47,470 nucleotides of DNA from Limnohabitans sp. Rim8 (lineage in GTDB: Bacteria; Pseudomonadota; Gammaproteobacteria; Burkholderiales; Burkholderiaceae_C). The notes beneath the pieces were generated by a model. It did not search any database. It saw only the letters and a program-made list of their open reading frames with translations, and was not told the DNA's origin. The position numbers and the translations under genes are program-made. This document shows, one piece after another, positions 24,594 to 33,322 of this stretch (the stretch's first letter is position 1; each line of letters begins with the position of its first letter). Location: the NCBI GenBank assembly GCA_945901045.1, contig CAMDKK010000028.1, positions 1 to 47,470 of the forward strand, written 5' to 3'.

Positions 24594-25265
24594 ATGACAC
24601 AAGACGAACTCAAAGCTTTGGTAGGGCAAGCGGCCCTGCATTACGTGGTGCCCGGCGAGATAGTAGGCGTGGGGACGGGCTCCACGGTCAACAAATTCAT
24701 TGACGCGCTGGCCAGCATGAAAGACCAAATTAAAGGTGCAGTGTCCAGTTCCGAAGCCTCCACACAGCGCTTGAAAGCCCTGGGCATTGCGGTGTTTGAC
24801 TGCAACGCCGTGGGCGAGTTGTCGGTGTACATCGATGGTGCGGACGAAATTGACGGCCAAGGACATATGGTCAAAGGTGGCGGCGCCGCGCTCACGCGTG
24901 AGAAAATTGTAGCCGCCCAGTCGCGCCAGTTTGTGTGCATTGCAGACGAAAGCAAACTGGTGAAAACCTTGGGCGCTTTTCCGTTGCCGGTCGAAGTCAT
25001 TCCCATGGCAACCGCCCGTGTGATGCGCCAGTTTGTGGCCATGGGCGCCGTAGCCCAGATTCGCCAAAAAGACGGGCAGCCGCTGGTGACTGACAACGGC
25101 CAGTACATCGTCGACGTGAGCGGCTTGCACATCACCGACCCCTTGGCCTTTGAAACCCAGGTCAGCCAATGGCCGGGCGTGGTGACGGTGGGCGTGTTTG
25201 CTCACCAAAAAGCCCATGTGTGCTTGCTGGGGACTGCCAGCGGCGTGAAGACGCTGGTGTTTTAA
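24594..25265 (+). CDS. rpiA: Ribose-5-phosphate isomerase A
   Basis: This 223-residue cytosolic enzyme of the pentose phosphate pathway interconverts ribose-5-phosphate and ribulose-5-phosphate. The hallmarks are [46 protein letters not shown] and the catalytic-region [10 protein letters not shown]. The ATG at 24594 ([11 protein letters not shown]) gives the usual length; an upstream in-frame ATG at 24534 lies in the pyrD/rpiA promoter region. The protein is complete. Confidence 0.96.
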   Translation: MTQDELKALVGQAALHYVVPGEIVGVGTGSTVNKFIDALASMKDQIKGAVSSSEASTQRLKALGIAVFDCNAVGELSVYIDGADEIDGQGHMVKGGGAALTREKIVAAQSRQFVCIADESKLVKTLGAFPLPVEVIPMATARVMRQFVAMGAVAQIRQKDGQPLVTDNGQYIVDVSGLHITDPLAFETQVSQWPGVVTVGVFAHQKAHVCLLGTASGVKTLVF

Positions 25266-25283
25266 GTGCAAGCAGCCCGTTAA

Positions 25284-27317
25284 TTACGCGCTCATCCCCT
25301 GGTGCCGCAACAAAGCATCCAGATTCGGTTCACGCCCTCTGAAGGCTTTGAATGATTCGAGTGCGGTGCGGCTGCCACCAGCCTCCAAAATGGCTTCGCG
25401 GTAACGGCGACCTGTTTCAATGTCATGGCTGCCGTCACTGTTTATGGTTTCTTCAAACGCGGCATAGGCGTCGGCGCTGAGCACTTCGGCCCATTTGTAG
25501 CTGTAGTAGCCGGCAGCATAGCCTCCGGCAAAGATGTGGCTGAAGGTGTGCGCCGAGCGGTTGAACGCAGGCGAGGGCAAGACTGCCACTTCAGCGCGCA
25601 CCGCTTGCAGCAAAGGCATGAAGTCTTGAGCCGGGTCATGGTCTGAATGCAGCAGCATATCGAACAAGGCAAACTCGATTTGACGCAGGGTCTGCAGGCC
25701 GCTTTGGTAATTTTTGGCAGCCACCATTTTGTCGAACAGGCCGCGCGGCAGGGGGTCGCCAGTCTCGACATGCGCGGTCATGTGGCGCAGCACTTCCCAT
25801 TCCCAGCAAAAGTTTTCCATGAATTGGCTGGGCAATTCGACCGCATCCCATTCAACGCCGCTGATGCCGGAGACGTCGTGCTCATTCACTTGGGTCAGCA
25901 TGTGGTGCAAGCCGTGGCCAAACTCATGAAACAAGGTGGTCACGTCGTCGTGCGTGAGCAGGGCGGGTTTGCCGTCAACGCCTTCGGCAAAGTTGCACAC
26001 CAAATGCGCCACAGGGGTTTGCAATTGGCCGCTGTCAGGACGCAACCAACGGGCACGCACATCGTCCATCCATGCGCCGCCGCGCTTGCCGTTGCGGGCC
26101 GGTTGGTCCAGGTAAAACTGGCCGACCAAGGCGCCTTGGCGCTCAATGCGGTAAAACTGCACTGCGGGGTGCCAGACGGGGGCTGTGTCGGGGCGAATGC
26201 TGACTTCAAACAAAGTCTCGATGATCTTGAACAAACCGGCCAGTACTTTGGGTGCGGTGAAGTATTGCTTGACCTCTTGTTCGCTGAAACTGTATCGGGC
26301 TTCTTTGAGCTTCTCGCCAATGTAAGGCCAGTCCCAAGCCTGCGGATCTGTCAGGCCGAGACGCTCGGCGGCGAAGGCTTTCAAGTCCGCCACGTCCTTT
26401 TGTGCAAATGGTCTGGCGCGGGCAGCCAGATCGCGCAAGAAGTCGATCACCTTGGCGGGCGACTCGGCCATTTTGGGCACCAGCGACACTTCGGCAAAAT
26501 TGGCGTAGCCCAGCAGTTGCGCTTCTTCTCGGCGCAGGGCCAGAATATCTTGAATCAAGGCGGTGTTGTCAAAGCGCTGTGCATCGCCCACGGATTGATC
26601 GGAGGCGCGGGTCACGAAGGCACGGTAAAGCTTTTCACGCAGCGCGCTGCTTTGCGCAAATTGCATCACGGGCAAATAGCACGGCATTTTCAGCGTCAGC
26701 TTGTAGCCGGACTGGCCGTCTTTTTCTGCGGCGGCGCGTGCGGCTTGTTGCACGTCATCGGGCACGCCCAAGAGTTCTTCGGCGCTCACAAACAAGGCGT
26801 AGCTGTCGGTAGCGTCCAAGGTGTTTTCGCTGAATTTTTGTCCCACTTCGGCTTGGCGCTCTTGAATTTCTGCAAAGCGCTCTTTGGCCGCACCAGTCAA
26901 CTCGGCACCCCCCAAGACAAAGTTGCGCATGGCGTTGAGATGCGCTTTTTGCTGTGCAGGGTTCAAACTGGCGGTGTCGATGGCTTTGTACTTGGCATAC
27001 AGGCGCTCGTCGGCTCCCAATCGGGTCCAGAACTCAGTGACCTTTGGCAACGCGGCGTTGTAGGCGGCTCGCAGCTCGGGGTTGTCGGCCACGCTGTTCA
27101 AGTGACTCACAGCGCCCCAGGAGCGGCCTAGGCATTCGGTGGCCACGTCCAGCACCTTTGCTATGGCTTGCCATTCAGACGGAAAACTGTCTTGAGTGAC
27201 CTGTTCCAACGCGGTTTCGGCTTGCACCAGCAAGGCGTCAACCGCCGCTTCGACATGGTCGGGCGTCACAGCATCAAACAAGGGCAAATCGGCAAAGTCG
27301 AGCAAAGGATTGGTCAT
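25284..27317 (-). CDS. prlC: Oligopeptidase A (M3 family zinc peptidase)
   Basis: This 677-residue cytosolic metallopeptidase degrades short peptides, including cleaved signal peptides. The zinc motif HEFGHGLHH begins near residue 464, with a downstream glutamate in GVEWDAVELPSQFMENF. Length and the end (GREPNLDALLRHQG) match the family. The ATG at 27317 (MTNPLLDFADLPLFD) is preferred; the frame stays open to 27422 but that part overlaps the hig promoter and higB start. It converges with rpiA, leaving 18 bases between stops. A 494-codon open frame on the opposite strand is a shadow. Confidence 0.96.
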   Translation of the reverse strand: MTNPLLDFADLPLFDAVTPDHVEAAVDALLVQAETALEQVTQDSFPSEWQAIAKVLDVATECLGRSWGAVSHLNSVADNPELRAAYNAALPKVTEFWTRLGADERLYAKYKAIDTASLNPAQQKAHLNAMRNFVLGGAELTGAAKERFAEIQERQAEVGQKFSENTLDATDSYALFVSAEELLGVPDDVQQAARAAAEKDGQSGYKLTLKMPCYLPVMQFAQSSALREKLYRAFVTRASDQSVGDAQRFDNTALIQDILALRREEAQLLGYANFAEVSLVPKMAESPAKVIDFLRDLAARARPFAQKDVADLKAFAAERLGLTDPQAWDWPYIGEKLKEARYSFSEQEVKQYFTAPKVLAGLFKIIETLFEVSIRPDTAPVWHPAVQFYRIERQGALVGQFYLDQPARNGKRGGAWMDDVRARWLRPDSGQLQTPVAHLVCNFAEGVDGKPALLTHDDVTTLFHEFGHGLHHMLTQVNEHDVSGISGVEWDAVELPSQFMENFCWEWEVLRHMTAHVETGDPLPRGLFDKMVAAKNYQSGLQTLRQIEFALFDMLLHSDHDPAQDFMPLLQAVRAEVAVLPSPAFNRSAHTFSHIFAGGYAAGYYSYKWAEVLSADAYAAFEETINSDGSHDIETGRRYREAILEAGGSRTALESFKAFRGREPNLDALLRHQGMSA

Positions 27318-27363
27318 GGTGTGAAAAGGTGCGTAAGGTCTGGCTTTGATTGTAATGCTTGTA

Positions 27364-27391
27364 TTGACAATGTAAATAGGCTGTTTACAAT
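27364..27391 (+). promoter_or_regulatory. higBA promoter with overlapping operator
   Basis: TTGACA (27364-27369) and TACAAT (27386-27391) are 16 bp apart, close to consensus. The inverted repeat TGTAAA-TAGGCTG-TTTACA (27371-27389) fills the spacer and enters the -10 box, where HigA or HigBA would block RNA polymerase. Transcription would start only 0-3 bases before the higB ATG at 27400. Confidence 0.78.
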
Positions 27392-27399
27392 AAAGGGCC

Positions 27400-27678
27400 A
27401 TGATCACCTCTTTCAAGCACAAGGGCTTGGCGCTCTTTTTCGCAAGGGGGAGCTACAAAGGCATTCCTGCTCAATACGGTTCTCGTATCGAGCGCATGCT
27501 GGACCGTTTGGACGCTTCAAAGCAGGCGGACGACATGAACTTGCCTGGCTGTAAATTCCATGTACTGAGGGGCGAGAGAAAAGCAGAGTTTGCTTTATCC
27601 GTAACTGGTAATTGGCGATTGACTTTTGAATTCGATGGCGAAGACGCCATCAACGTTAACCTGGAGGACTGTCACTGA
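27400..27678 (+). CDS. higB: HigB/RelE-type toxin
   Basis: This 92-residue ribosome-dependent mRNA interferase is of the HigB branch. The family pattern is complete: MITSFKHKGLALFFARGSYKG, MNLPGCKFHVLRGERKAEFA and VTGNWRLTFEFDGEDAINVNLEDCH, with the His, Arg and Lys residues expected in the active-site region. The toxin precedes the antitoxin, as in higBA loci. The stop overlaps the higA ATG (TGATG). Expression is probably kept low by HigBA binding to the operator just upstream. Confidence 0.93.
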   Translation: MITSFKHKGLALFFARGSYKGIPAQYGSRIERMLDRLDASKQADDMNLPGCKFHVLRGERKAEFALSVTGNWRLTFEFDGEDAINVNLEDCH

Positions 27679-27986
27679 TGAAATCTTTACGAAATCCTCA
27701 ACGCAAGCCAACACACCCCGGCGCTGTGCTTCGCGAAGATGTTCTGCCTGTGTTGGCTTGGACACAAGGAGAACTTGCTTCGCGCCTGATGGTGAGTCGG
27801 CAAACCGTGTCTGATTTACTTCATGAAAGAAAGTCAATCACCGCCGAGATGGCTATACGCATCGCCAGAGCTGTGGGCGGGACTCCTGAAAGTTGGCTGC
27901 GCATGCAAGAGGCGTTGGATCTGTGGACAGCTGAAGCTAAATTTAACAACAACCCAGGACTTGCTCCCAAAGCCCTGGCCGCCTGA
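27678..27986 (+). CDS. higA: HigA-type antitoxin
   Basis: This 102-residue XRE-family DNA-binding antitoxin starts in the HigA manner (HPGAVLREDVLPVL). A helix-turn-helix follows, WTQGELASRLMVSRQTVSDLLHERKSIT, then MAIRIARAVGGTPESWLRMQEALDLW. It neutralises HigB and represses the pair. GGAGG lies 10 bases before its ATG within higB, and the ATG overlaps the higB stop. The module looks intact. Confidence 0.93.
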   Translation: MKSLRNPQRKPTHPGAVLREDVLPVLAWTQGELASRLMVSRQTVSDLLHERKSITAEMAIRIARAVGGTPESWLRMQEALDLWTAEAKFNNNPGLAPKALAA

Positions 27987-28015
27987 AATTTTGTGGGCTG
28001 AAGCGCTAGGTCGTG

Positions 28016-28054
28016 AAAGTTGCCAATTTGCGTCAATGAAGATGCAACTTTTTT
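28016..28054 (+). terminator. Possible terminator after higBA
   Basis: AAAGTTGC (28016-28023) and GCAACTTT (28044-28051) form an 8-bp stem with a 20-base loop, followed by three more T. It is weak because of the AT-rich stem and long loop. A further palindrome, ACTGT-TT-ACAGT (28186-28197), lies at the 3' end of the aldolase gene and shares TGTTTACA with the hig operator. Confidence 0.45.
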
Positions 28055-28201
28055 CGTCTCACTGTCATTGACCCTGGCGGTAGTTTTTCTCCTGATCGGC
28101 CCAATGACGACAATGTCGCGTTAGGAGTCATTTGATTGACCAATAAGTCAGTATTCACAACATTTCTTTATCGTCAAATCAATGGACTGTTTACAGTGAC
28201 A

Positions 28202-29014
28202 TCAATATTCCAAATCCTTCCTGTTGCCAAGAGCAGCTTCTTTAAAAGCCTTGGTTATGAGTCCTGTGGTTGTGCTTGCAAAGTAGCGTGCGCCCCAAGA
28301 GCCGTAACGATCTTCTTCTTCGGGTGACAAAGCCAAAATGCCTGGGCATTTGCCTGCTGCTGCCACGGCTTTAATTGTGCGTTCAATTGCCAACTGAACT
28401 GACGGCTCGTTCCAGCGGTTTTCACACCCCATGCTGTGAGCCAAATCATTGGGTCCAATAAAAATACTGTCAACACCAGGCACTGCGGCAATTGCTGCTG
28501 CATTGGCAACGGCTTGCGGTGTTTCAATCATCACAATCAATGCGATACCGTCGTTGCTGCGTTGAGTGTGATCAGGGCCCCCAAATGCCCCGTATCCGGC
28601 TGCTCGACTGCTGAAGGCGCTGCCTCTTGAGCCTCGGATGCCCGGGCGATCTGGTGGCAAGGTGTATTTAATTCGCTGTACCAAAGATGCTGCATGCTCC
28701 GCCGTGTTGACCATAGGAATTTTTAAGGCACCAGCTCCAGCATCAAGTATGCGGGGGATGTCATGTTCTAGGCACCTCACCGCCATGGGGATACCACTTG
28801 CGCGCCCGGCACGGAGCATATTTTCAGTCATCTGCAGATCTGCTATGCCGTGTTCATTGTCTAAGACCACAAAGTCAAAACCTGCATAAGCACACATTTC
28901 GACGATCGCCGGTGACGCAAGTCCATTGAAAACGCCTCGCAAGGTTTTACCGCTGTAAAGCGCTTCTTTTAAGCGTGTATCCAGTGGGTGAATTCCATGT
29001 GTTTGTGTTGTCAT
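28202..29014 (-). CDS. HpcH/HpaI family aldolase
   Basis: This 270-residue class II (metal-dependent) 2-keto acid aldolase resembles 4-hydroxy-2-oxoheptanedioate or 2-keto-3-deoxy sugar acid aldolases. They split hydroxy-keto acids to pyruvate and an aldehyde. Motifs are LRGVFNGLASPAIVEMCAY, FVVLDNEHG, the metal-binding E in VMIETPQAV, and D in GVDSIFIGPNDLAHSMG. It is the last gene of the ABC transporter operon. Its ATG at 29014 overlaps the MetE-like stop, with AAGGAG upstream. An in-frame extension to 29125 lies in the upstream gene and is rejected. The substrate is not deducible. Confidence 0.9.
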   Translation of the reverse strand: MTTQTHGIHPLDTRLKEALYSGKTLRGVFNGLASPAIVEMCAYAGFDFVVLDNEHGIADLQMTENMLRAGRASGIPMAVRCLEHDIPRILDAGAGALKIPMVNTAEHAASLVQRIKYTLPPDRPGIRGSRGSAFSSRAAGYGAFGGPDHTQRSNDGIALIVMIETPQAVANAAAIAAVPGVDSIFIGPNDLAHSMGCENRWNEPSVQLAIERTIKAVAAAGKCPGILALSPEEEDRYGSWGARYFASTTTGLITKAFKEAALGNRKDLEY

Positions 29015-30168
29015 GACCACAGCTCCTTGGATGCCATCGCTGCACCTTCCGCCATAGACTTTAGTTTTGCATAACCGATAGAAGGGTGAATGGCCCCGTA
29101 TCCGGCGAAGGTTCCAAAGCCACAATCTGTCCCTGCCATGATTCTTTCGCGGCCTACAATATTTGCATAAGTCATGAGCCTTTGAGCGATCAATCGCGGA
29201 TGCTCAATGAAATTGTTGACTGAGTCCAGGACGCCAGGGCAGAGAATTTTATTGTCCGGAAGTTGTCCTTTTTTCTGAACATCGGCCCAAACCTCCCATT
29301 CATGAGCATGACGTGGGTTAGCGCCTTCAAACAAAATTGTGGCTGGCTTGGCTTTACAAACCAGGCCAATAATGCGGTCCAGTCCGATGTCGTGGTGGTG
29401 TGGCCCTTCATAATTACCCCAGCAGACATGCATTCGCACTCGGTCAGCAGGTACATTGCGTAAGGCATGGTTAAGTGCTTCGACCTGTTGCTCGGCAGCT
29501 GATAGGAATTCTGCTTCACTCGCATCGCGGAACCGAATGTGCCTGCCCATGGCTAAATCAGGAGCGTCAATTTGCAAATCCAAACCGGAGTCCACAATGG
29601 CCTCATATTCGGCTGCCATGGCATCGGCCAGTGCGCCCAGGTACTTTTCGTGACTGGCGTAGTATTGATTGGGCTGGAACACTGCGATCACACCCGGAGA
29701 AGCACTGTTCATGAAGCCGCGTTCAACGCCGCAAGCATTGCAGGCGTTCTTTAAATTCTGAATGTCTTTGTGCAGGCCGCTCAAGTCTTTGACTGCAATC
29801 GGGCCAGTACAAATGGGCCGGTGGTATTTGGGCGTGGCACCTAGTTTGACCAGCCGCTCTTTGAAGTCGGGAAAATCATCAAGGTCTTTGGGGACTGCGC
29901 GCGGCATTTCGCCTATCTCAAAACCCGTCAGCCTATGACGAATGTAGGTGGCATAACTGATCTTACTCATCTCGCCGTCGCTGACGACATCGACGCCTGA
30001 GGCTTTCTGTTTTGCCACCACATTGAGCACTTCAGTCTGCATGAGTGTGTCAAAATTTTGCTCGTTGTAATTAAGGCCGCTGTCCTGCGCAAACAGTTGT
30101 TCAACCACTGCTTCGGGTCTTGGCAGGCTGCCCACGAGTGTTGTTAGTATGCGTTGGGTAGTTTTCAT
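29011..30168 (-). CDS. MetE-like zinc methyltransferase (single-domain)
   Basis: This 385-residue protein corresponds to the catalytic C-terminal barrel of cobalamin-independent methionine synthase; the N-terminal MetE domain is absent. All zinc ligands are present: H247 and C249 in RMHVCWGNYEG, E281 in TILFEGANPRHAHEW and C349 in AGTDCGFGTF. In this family the zinc activates a thiol for alkyl transfer, and stand-alone members include methyltransferases and epoxyalkane:coenzyme M transferase. Its place between a cupin and an aldolase in a sugar-type uptake operon points to a catabolic alkyl or demethylation step rather than methionine synthesis (inference). It overlaps both neighbours by 4 bases. 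Confidence 0.82.
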   Translation of the reverse strand: MKTTQRILTTLVGSLPRPEAVVEQLFAQDSGLNYNEQNFDTLMQTEVLNVVAKQKASGVDVVSDGEMSKISYATYIRHRLTGFEIGEMPRAVPKDLDDFPDFKERLVKLGATPKYHRPICTGPIAVKDLSGLHKDIQNLKNACNACGVERGFMNSASPGVIAVFQPNQYYASHEKYLGALADAMAAEYEAIVDSGLDLQIDAPDLAMGRHIRFRDASEAEFLSAAEQQVEALNHALRNVPADRVRMHVCWGNYEGPHHHDIGLDRIIGLVCKAKPATILFEGANPRHAHEWEVWADVQKKGQLPDNKILCPGVLDSVNNFIEHPRLIAQRLMTYANIVGRERIMAGTDCGFGTFAGYGAIHPSIGYAKLKSMAEGAAMASKELWS

Positions 30169-31328
30169 CGTTGTGACCTGTCTGTAAATCGTTTTAATGC
30201 AACATAGCCATTGGCGTCAATGGAATACCCGGCCTGAGCTGCGGCATCCACTACTTCAGGTGCCCAAGTGATTCTCTTGCGCGCATCACCTGGTGTCATC
30301 AGCAGCACAGTTGCTGGACCATCACCCACATTGCGTAGACAGCGCCAAACCTGAGCAGGCATGGCAAAACTGTCCCAAGCATCTGGCATTCCGTGGGCAA
30401 TACACACCGGATCGTCTGAAAACAATGCGTCCGTGGTTTGTATTTCATGGCCGACATGAATGGCCACCGAACCCTCATAAACCGATAGCACCTGTTTTTC
30501 TGATAACGAATGTGCTGAAACATGTCCCCCCACGGGTATGCGTAACCATTCGATGGAGAACCCGTGTGCGTTGTTAATAGGCGCACTGTGAACCCTTGAT
30601 TCACTCATGCCCAGGCCGATCACGGGGGCCATTTGCGCGCCACCACCAGGTATCACCGCGTCCAGCAGTGCGTCAGCTTGCCATTCCAAGTCAGAATGGC
30701 GCACCACCCTTTGGCTCATTTGATCAGGGAGCCAGCGTTTCAATTGATTGATTTCGGAGTTCGTCATCGGTTGAAGGTGCTTCATGGATGCTGGATCCCA
30801 AGCTTGCCCTGAATTTTCATCAATGATTCGGTAGTCCTCTGTCAGATGGACCCCATTTGCGCGAGCCGCCTCAAGAGTTTGCGGGCCCCACAAAATACCG
30901 CCTGTGTCGTCTTGCCCCAGAGCGGTGAACATAAATCCCTCATCCTGCCCTGTATTTTGAAAGCCACGGTAAATCCAAGTGGGGACACTTGCAATGTCGC
31001 CAGGGCCGAGACGCGCCTTCATAGGATCAGGGTTGAAGCCCCAATGAAAATCCCATTGGCCTTTGGTACACATAAACACTTCTGCTGTGAAATGCATGTG
31101 AGGCGGGTTGATCTTGCCCGGTGGCATGGCCACCCCACCCACTTGAAAGCCATGCTTTTCACGCAGACTTACAGGCTGGTTAGGATTTTGGGAAACGCCG
31201 GGTCCGATGAGGGCGTAATTTTTCTTAGGTGCGCATTCGGGAATGCAGTAATCGATGAAAGCCTCGGTGGAGTAACGAAGGCTAGAGAAAGGTATGAATC
31301 GTTCTTTTAATTGCGATGGTGTCAGCAT
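30165..31328 (-). CDS. Double-cupin protein, possible dioxygenase or isomerase
   Basis: This 387-residue protein has two cupin domains. The first has a good metal site, NPPHMHFTAEVFMCTKGQWD followed by FHWG. The second has GGHVSAHSLSEKQVLSVYEG and IHVGHEI, with Lys or Gln at a usual Glu position, so only one site may hold metal. A remote likeness to gentisate or quercetin dioxygenase-type bicupins is possible; no specific family was recognised. It lies 36 bases after the ABC ATPase and overlaps the MetE-like start, so it belongs to the catabolic operon. Confidence 0.7.
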   Translation of the reverse strand: MLTPSQLKERFIPFSSLRYSTEAFIDYCIPECAPKKNYALIGPGVSQNPNQPVSLREKHGFQVGGVAMPPGKINPPHMHFTAEVFMCTKGQWDFHWGFNPDPMKARLGPGDIASVPTWIYRGFQNTGQDEGFMFTALGQDDTGGILWGPQTLEAARANGVHLTEDYRIIDENSGQAWDPASMKHLQPMTNSEINQLKRWLPDQMSQRVVRHSDLEWQADALLDAVIPGGGAQMAPVIGLGMSESRVHSAPINNAHGFSIEWLRIPVGGHVSAHSLSEKQVLSVYEGSVAIHVGHEIQTTDALFSDDPVCIAHGMPDAWDSFAMPAQVWRCLRNVGDGPATVLLMTPGDARKRITWAPEVVDAAAQAGYSIDANGYVALKRFTDRSQR

Positions 31329-31364
31329 GGATGCCTTTTCTGGGGAGGTGCGCAGTCAGTCAAG

Positions 31365-32432
31365 TCAGCGGCTAAGTGTTTCTCGGATTCTTTCACCGGA
31401 GTCGTTGTCAAACCAGTACAAGTTAGAGGGGTCAAATCGCACGCCCACTTGATCGCCAAATTTAAGTCGAATGTTTTTTTCGCCCTTTACTGCAACACTT
31501 TGTGCGCCAAATTTAAAAGTGATCATCGTAGAGTCACCAAGCAACTCGAATGCATAGACTTCAGCCGTGAAGGCGGCATCAGTCTCGGACGTCAGTTGCA
31601 TGTCTTCCGCACGCAGGCCCATGGTCATGGGGCCTTGCCTTGGTGCTGTTACAGGAATACGCAAACCATTCGCAGTTTCCACAAAACCACTGTGTGCGAC
31701 GACATCAATCAGATTCATAGCGGGGCTGCCAATGAATCCAGCAACATAAAGATTGACGGGGTCGCTGTAAATTTCTTCAGGAGGGGCGAGTTGCATGATC
31801 ACTCCATCCTTCATGATGGCCACACGATTGGCCAGTGTCATAGCCTCCACTTGATCGTGTGTGACATAAATGGTGGTCACTTGCAACTCATAGGCCAAAT
31901 GCTTGATCTCGGCACGCATAGCGACGCGCAGCTTAGCATCCAGATTGCTCAAGGGTTCGTCCATTAAAAACACTTTGGGCTTGCGAACTATGCTTCGCGC
32001 CAAGGCAACCCGTTGCCGCTGCCCACCAGAAAGCTCTCTGGGCAGGCGATGCAGATAAGGACCTAGATCTACCCTTTCTGCTGCCTTCAACACACCAGCT
32101 TCGCGCTGCGAAGCGTTGAAACCACGCAGTTTCAGTGGATAGGCAATATTTTCTGCAACAGTCATGTGGGGGTAGAGTCCGTAATTTTGAAAGACCATAG
32201 CCACGTCACGCTGCTGGGTTGGCACCTCATTGATACGCCGCCCATCAAAACAAATTTCCCCGTAGGTGGCTTTTTCCAGGCCAGCCACCATGCGCATGGT
32301 GGTGGTTTTGCCGCAGCCTGAAGGACCAAGTAAAACCAAGAACTCCTTGTCTTCAATGTCCAGGTTCAAATCTCGCACAACGTGCGTTGAACCAAAAAAT
32401 TTGTGCAGTCCGCGAAGTGAAATTTGAGTCAT
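31365..32432 (-). CDS. Sugar-type ABC transporter ATP-binding protein (UgpC/MsmX-like)
   Basis: This 355-residue ATPase powers the adjacent importer. Walker A GPSGCGKTTT, the signature LSGGQRQRVALARSIVR, Walker B KVFLMDEPLSNLDAKL and the switch TIYVTHDQVEAMTL are all intact. The C-terminal 110 residues form the regulatory OB-fold region seen in carbohydrate ABC ATPases. The ATG at 32432 (MTQISLRGLHKFFG) is chosen; the longer open frame to 32717 overlaps the permease gene. Confidence 0.95.
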   Translation of the reverse strand: MTQISLRGLHKFFGSTHVVRDLNLDIEDKEFLVLLGPSGCGKTTTMRMVAGLEKATYGEICFDGRRINEVPTQQRDVAMVFQNYGLYPHMTVAENIAYPLKLRGFNASQREAGVLKAAERVDLGPYLHRLPRELSGGQRQRVALARSIVRKPKVFLMDEPLSNLDAKLRVAMRAEIKHLAYELQVTTIYVTHDQVEAMTLANRVAIMKDGVIMQLAPPEEIYSDPVNLYVAGFIGSPAMNLIDVVAHSGFVETANGLRIPVTAPRQGPMTMGLRAEDMQLTSETDAAFTAEVYAFELLGDSTMITFKFGAQSVAVKGEKNIRLKFGDQVGVRFDPSNLYWFDNDSGERIRETLSR

Positions 32433-32440
32433 GCTTGAAA

Positions 32441-33322
32441 CTACCGCACAGAGCCTGCTGTTAAGCTTTGAATAAATTGTTTTTGCACCAGCAATGAAAT
32501 CAAAAACATGGGGGCTGTGATGAGAATGCCGCCTGCTGCCATAAGCTCCCACAGATCGCCTCTTTCTGTTCGAAAGCCAATTAAACCAATCGGAAGTGTG
32601 AGTGCATCTTGCTTGCCGATAATCAACGCAAAAAGAAATTCGTTCCAAGTTAGCGTGAAGCTGAACACCGCAGCAGTGATGATTCCAGGCAAGGCCGCAG
32701 GCACCACGATTTCCCAAATGACTCTGACGCGATGGGCTCCGTCCACCATGGCAGACTCTTCAATTTCTAGAGGGACTGCGTCAATAAATCCCTTCATCAT
32801 CCATACTGCGTAGGGCAGCACAATAGACATATTGATCAAGACCAAGGCTGAGCGGGTGTCCAACATATCAAGTTGCTTGAACATTAAAAAGTACGGTAGT
32901 ACGATGACCGCGGCAGGTATGAATTGAGATGCAATAACCAAAAGGAAAATTGTTTTTTTGAAACGAAATTCAAACCGAGAAAACGCATAGGCAGCCATGG
33001 TGGCCATGGGAATGGCGAGTATCACGGTGCCACCTGCCACCGCAAAGCTGTTCAAAATTTTGTGACCTAGATTCCAGGGGTGCTCGAAGATGGTTTGGAG
33101 ATTCTCAAGCGTAGGTGTGAAATTAAATGCCGTTTGAAGGGAATAAACATCTCGGGGAAGTTTAAAAGCAGTAAGAAACAGCCACGTTATGGGCAGCAAA
33201 ATGATGCAAATACCAATGAAAACCATCATTTGAGACAACCAAAGCCTAAACTGTTCAGTTGCAGTGTCGATGTGCCCTGGAATCAGTGTCTGCGCGTTTG
33301 AATGAGGGCTTGCAAAGGTCAT
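32441..33322 (-). CDS. ABC transporter permease, MalG-type
   Basis: This 293-residue inner-membrane protein has six expected helices. The EAA loop MVDGAHRVRVIWEIVVPAALPGIITA contacts the ATPase. It belongs to the carbohydrate CUT1-type group and follows the MalF-type permease with a 4-base overlap. The ATPase begins 8 bases after its stop. Confidence 0.93.
   Translation of the reverse strand: MTFASPHSNAQTLIPGHIDTATEQFRLWLSQMMVFIGICIILLPITWLFLTAFKLPRDVYSLQTAFNFTPTLENLQTIFEHPWNLGHKILNSFAVAGGTVILAIPMATMAAYAFSRFEFRFKKTIFLLVIASQFIPAAVIVLPYFLMFKQLDMLDTRSALVLINMSIVLPYAVWMMKGFIDAVPLEIEESAMVDGAHRVRVIWEIVVPAALPGIITAAVFSFTLTWNEFLFALIIGKQDALTLPIGLIGFRTERGDLWELMAAGGILITAPMFLISLLVQKQFIQSLTAGSVR

Noticed and set aside
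25647-27131. 494-codon open frame opposite prlC
   Set aside because: It is antisense to a complete oligopeptidase A gene; the composition is a mirror of that gene and no family features are seen.
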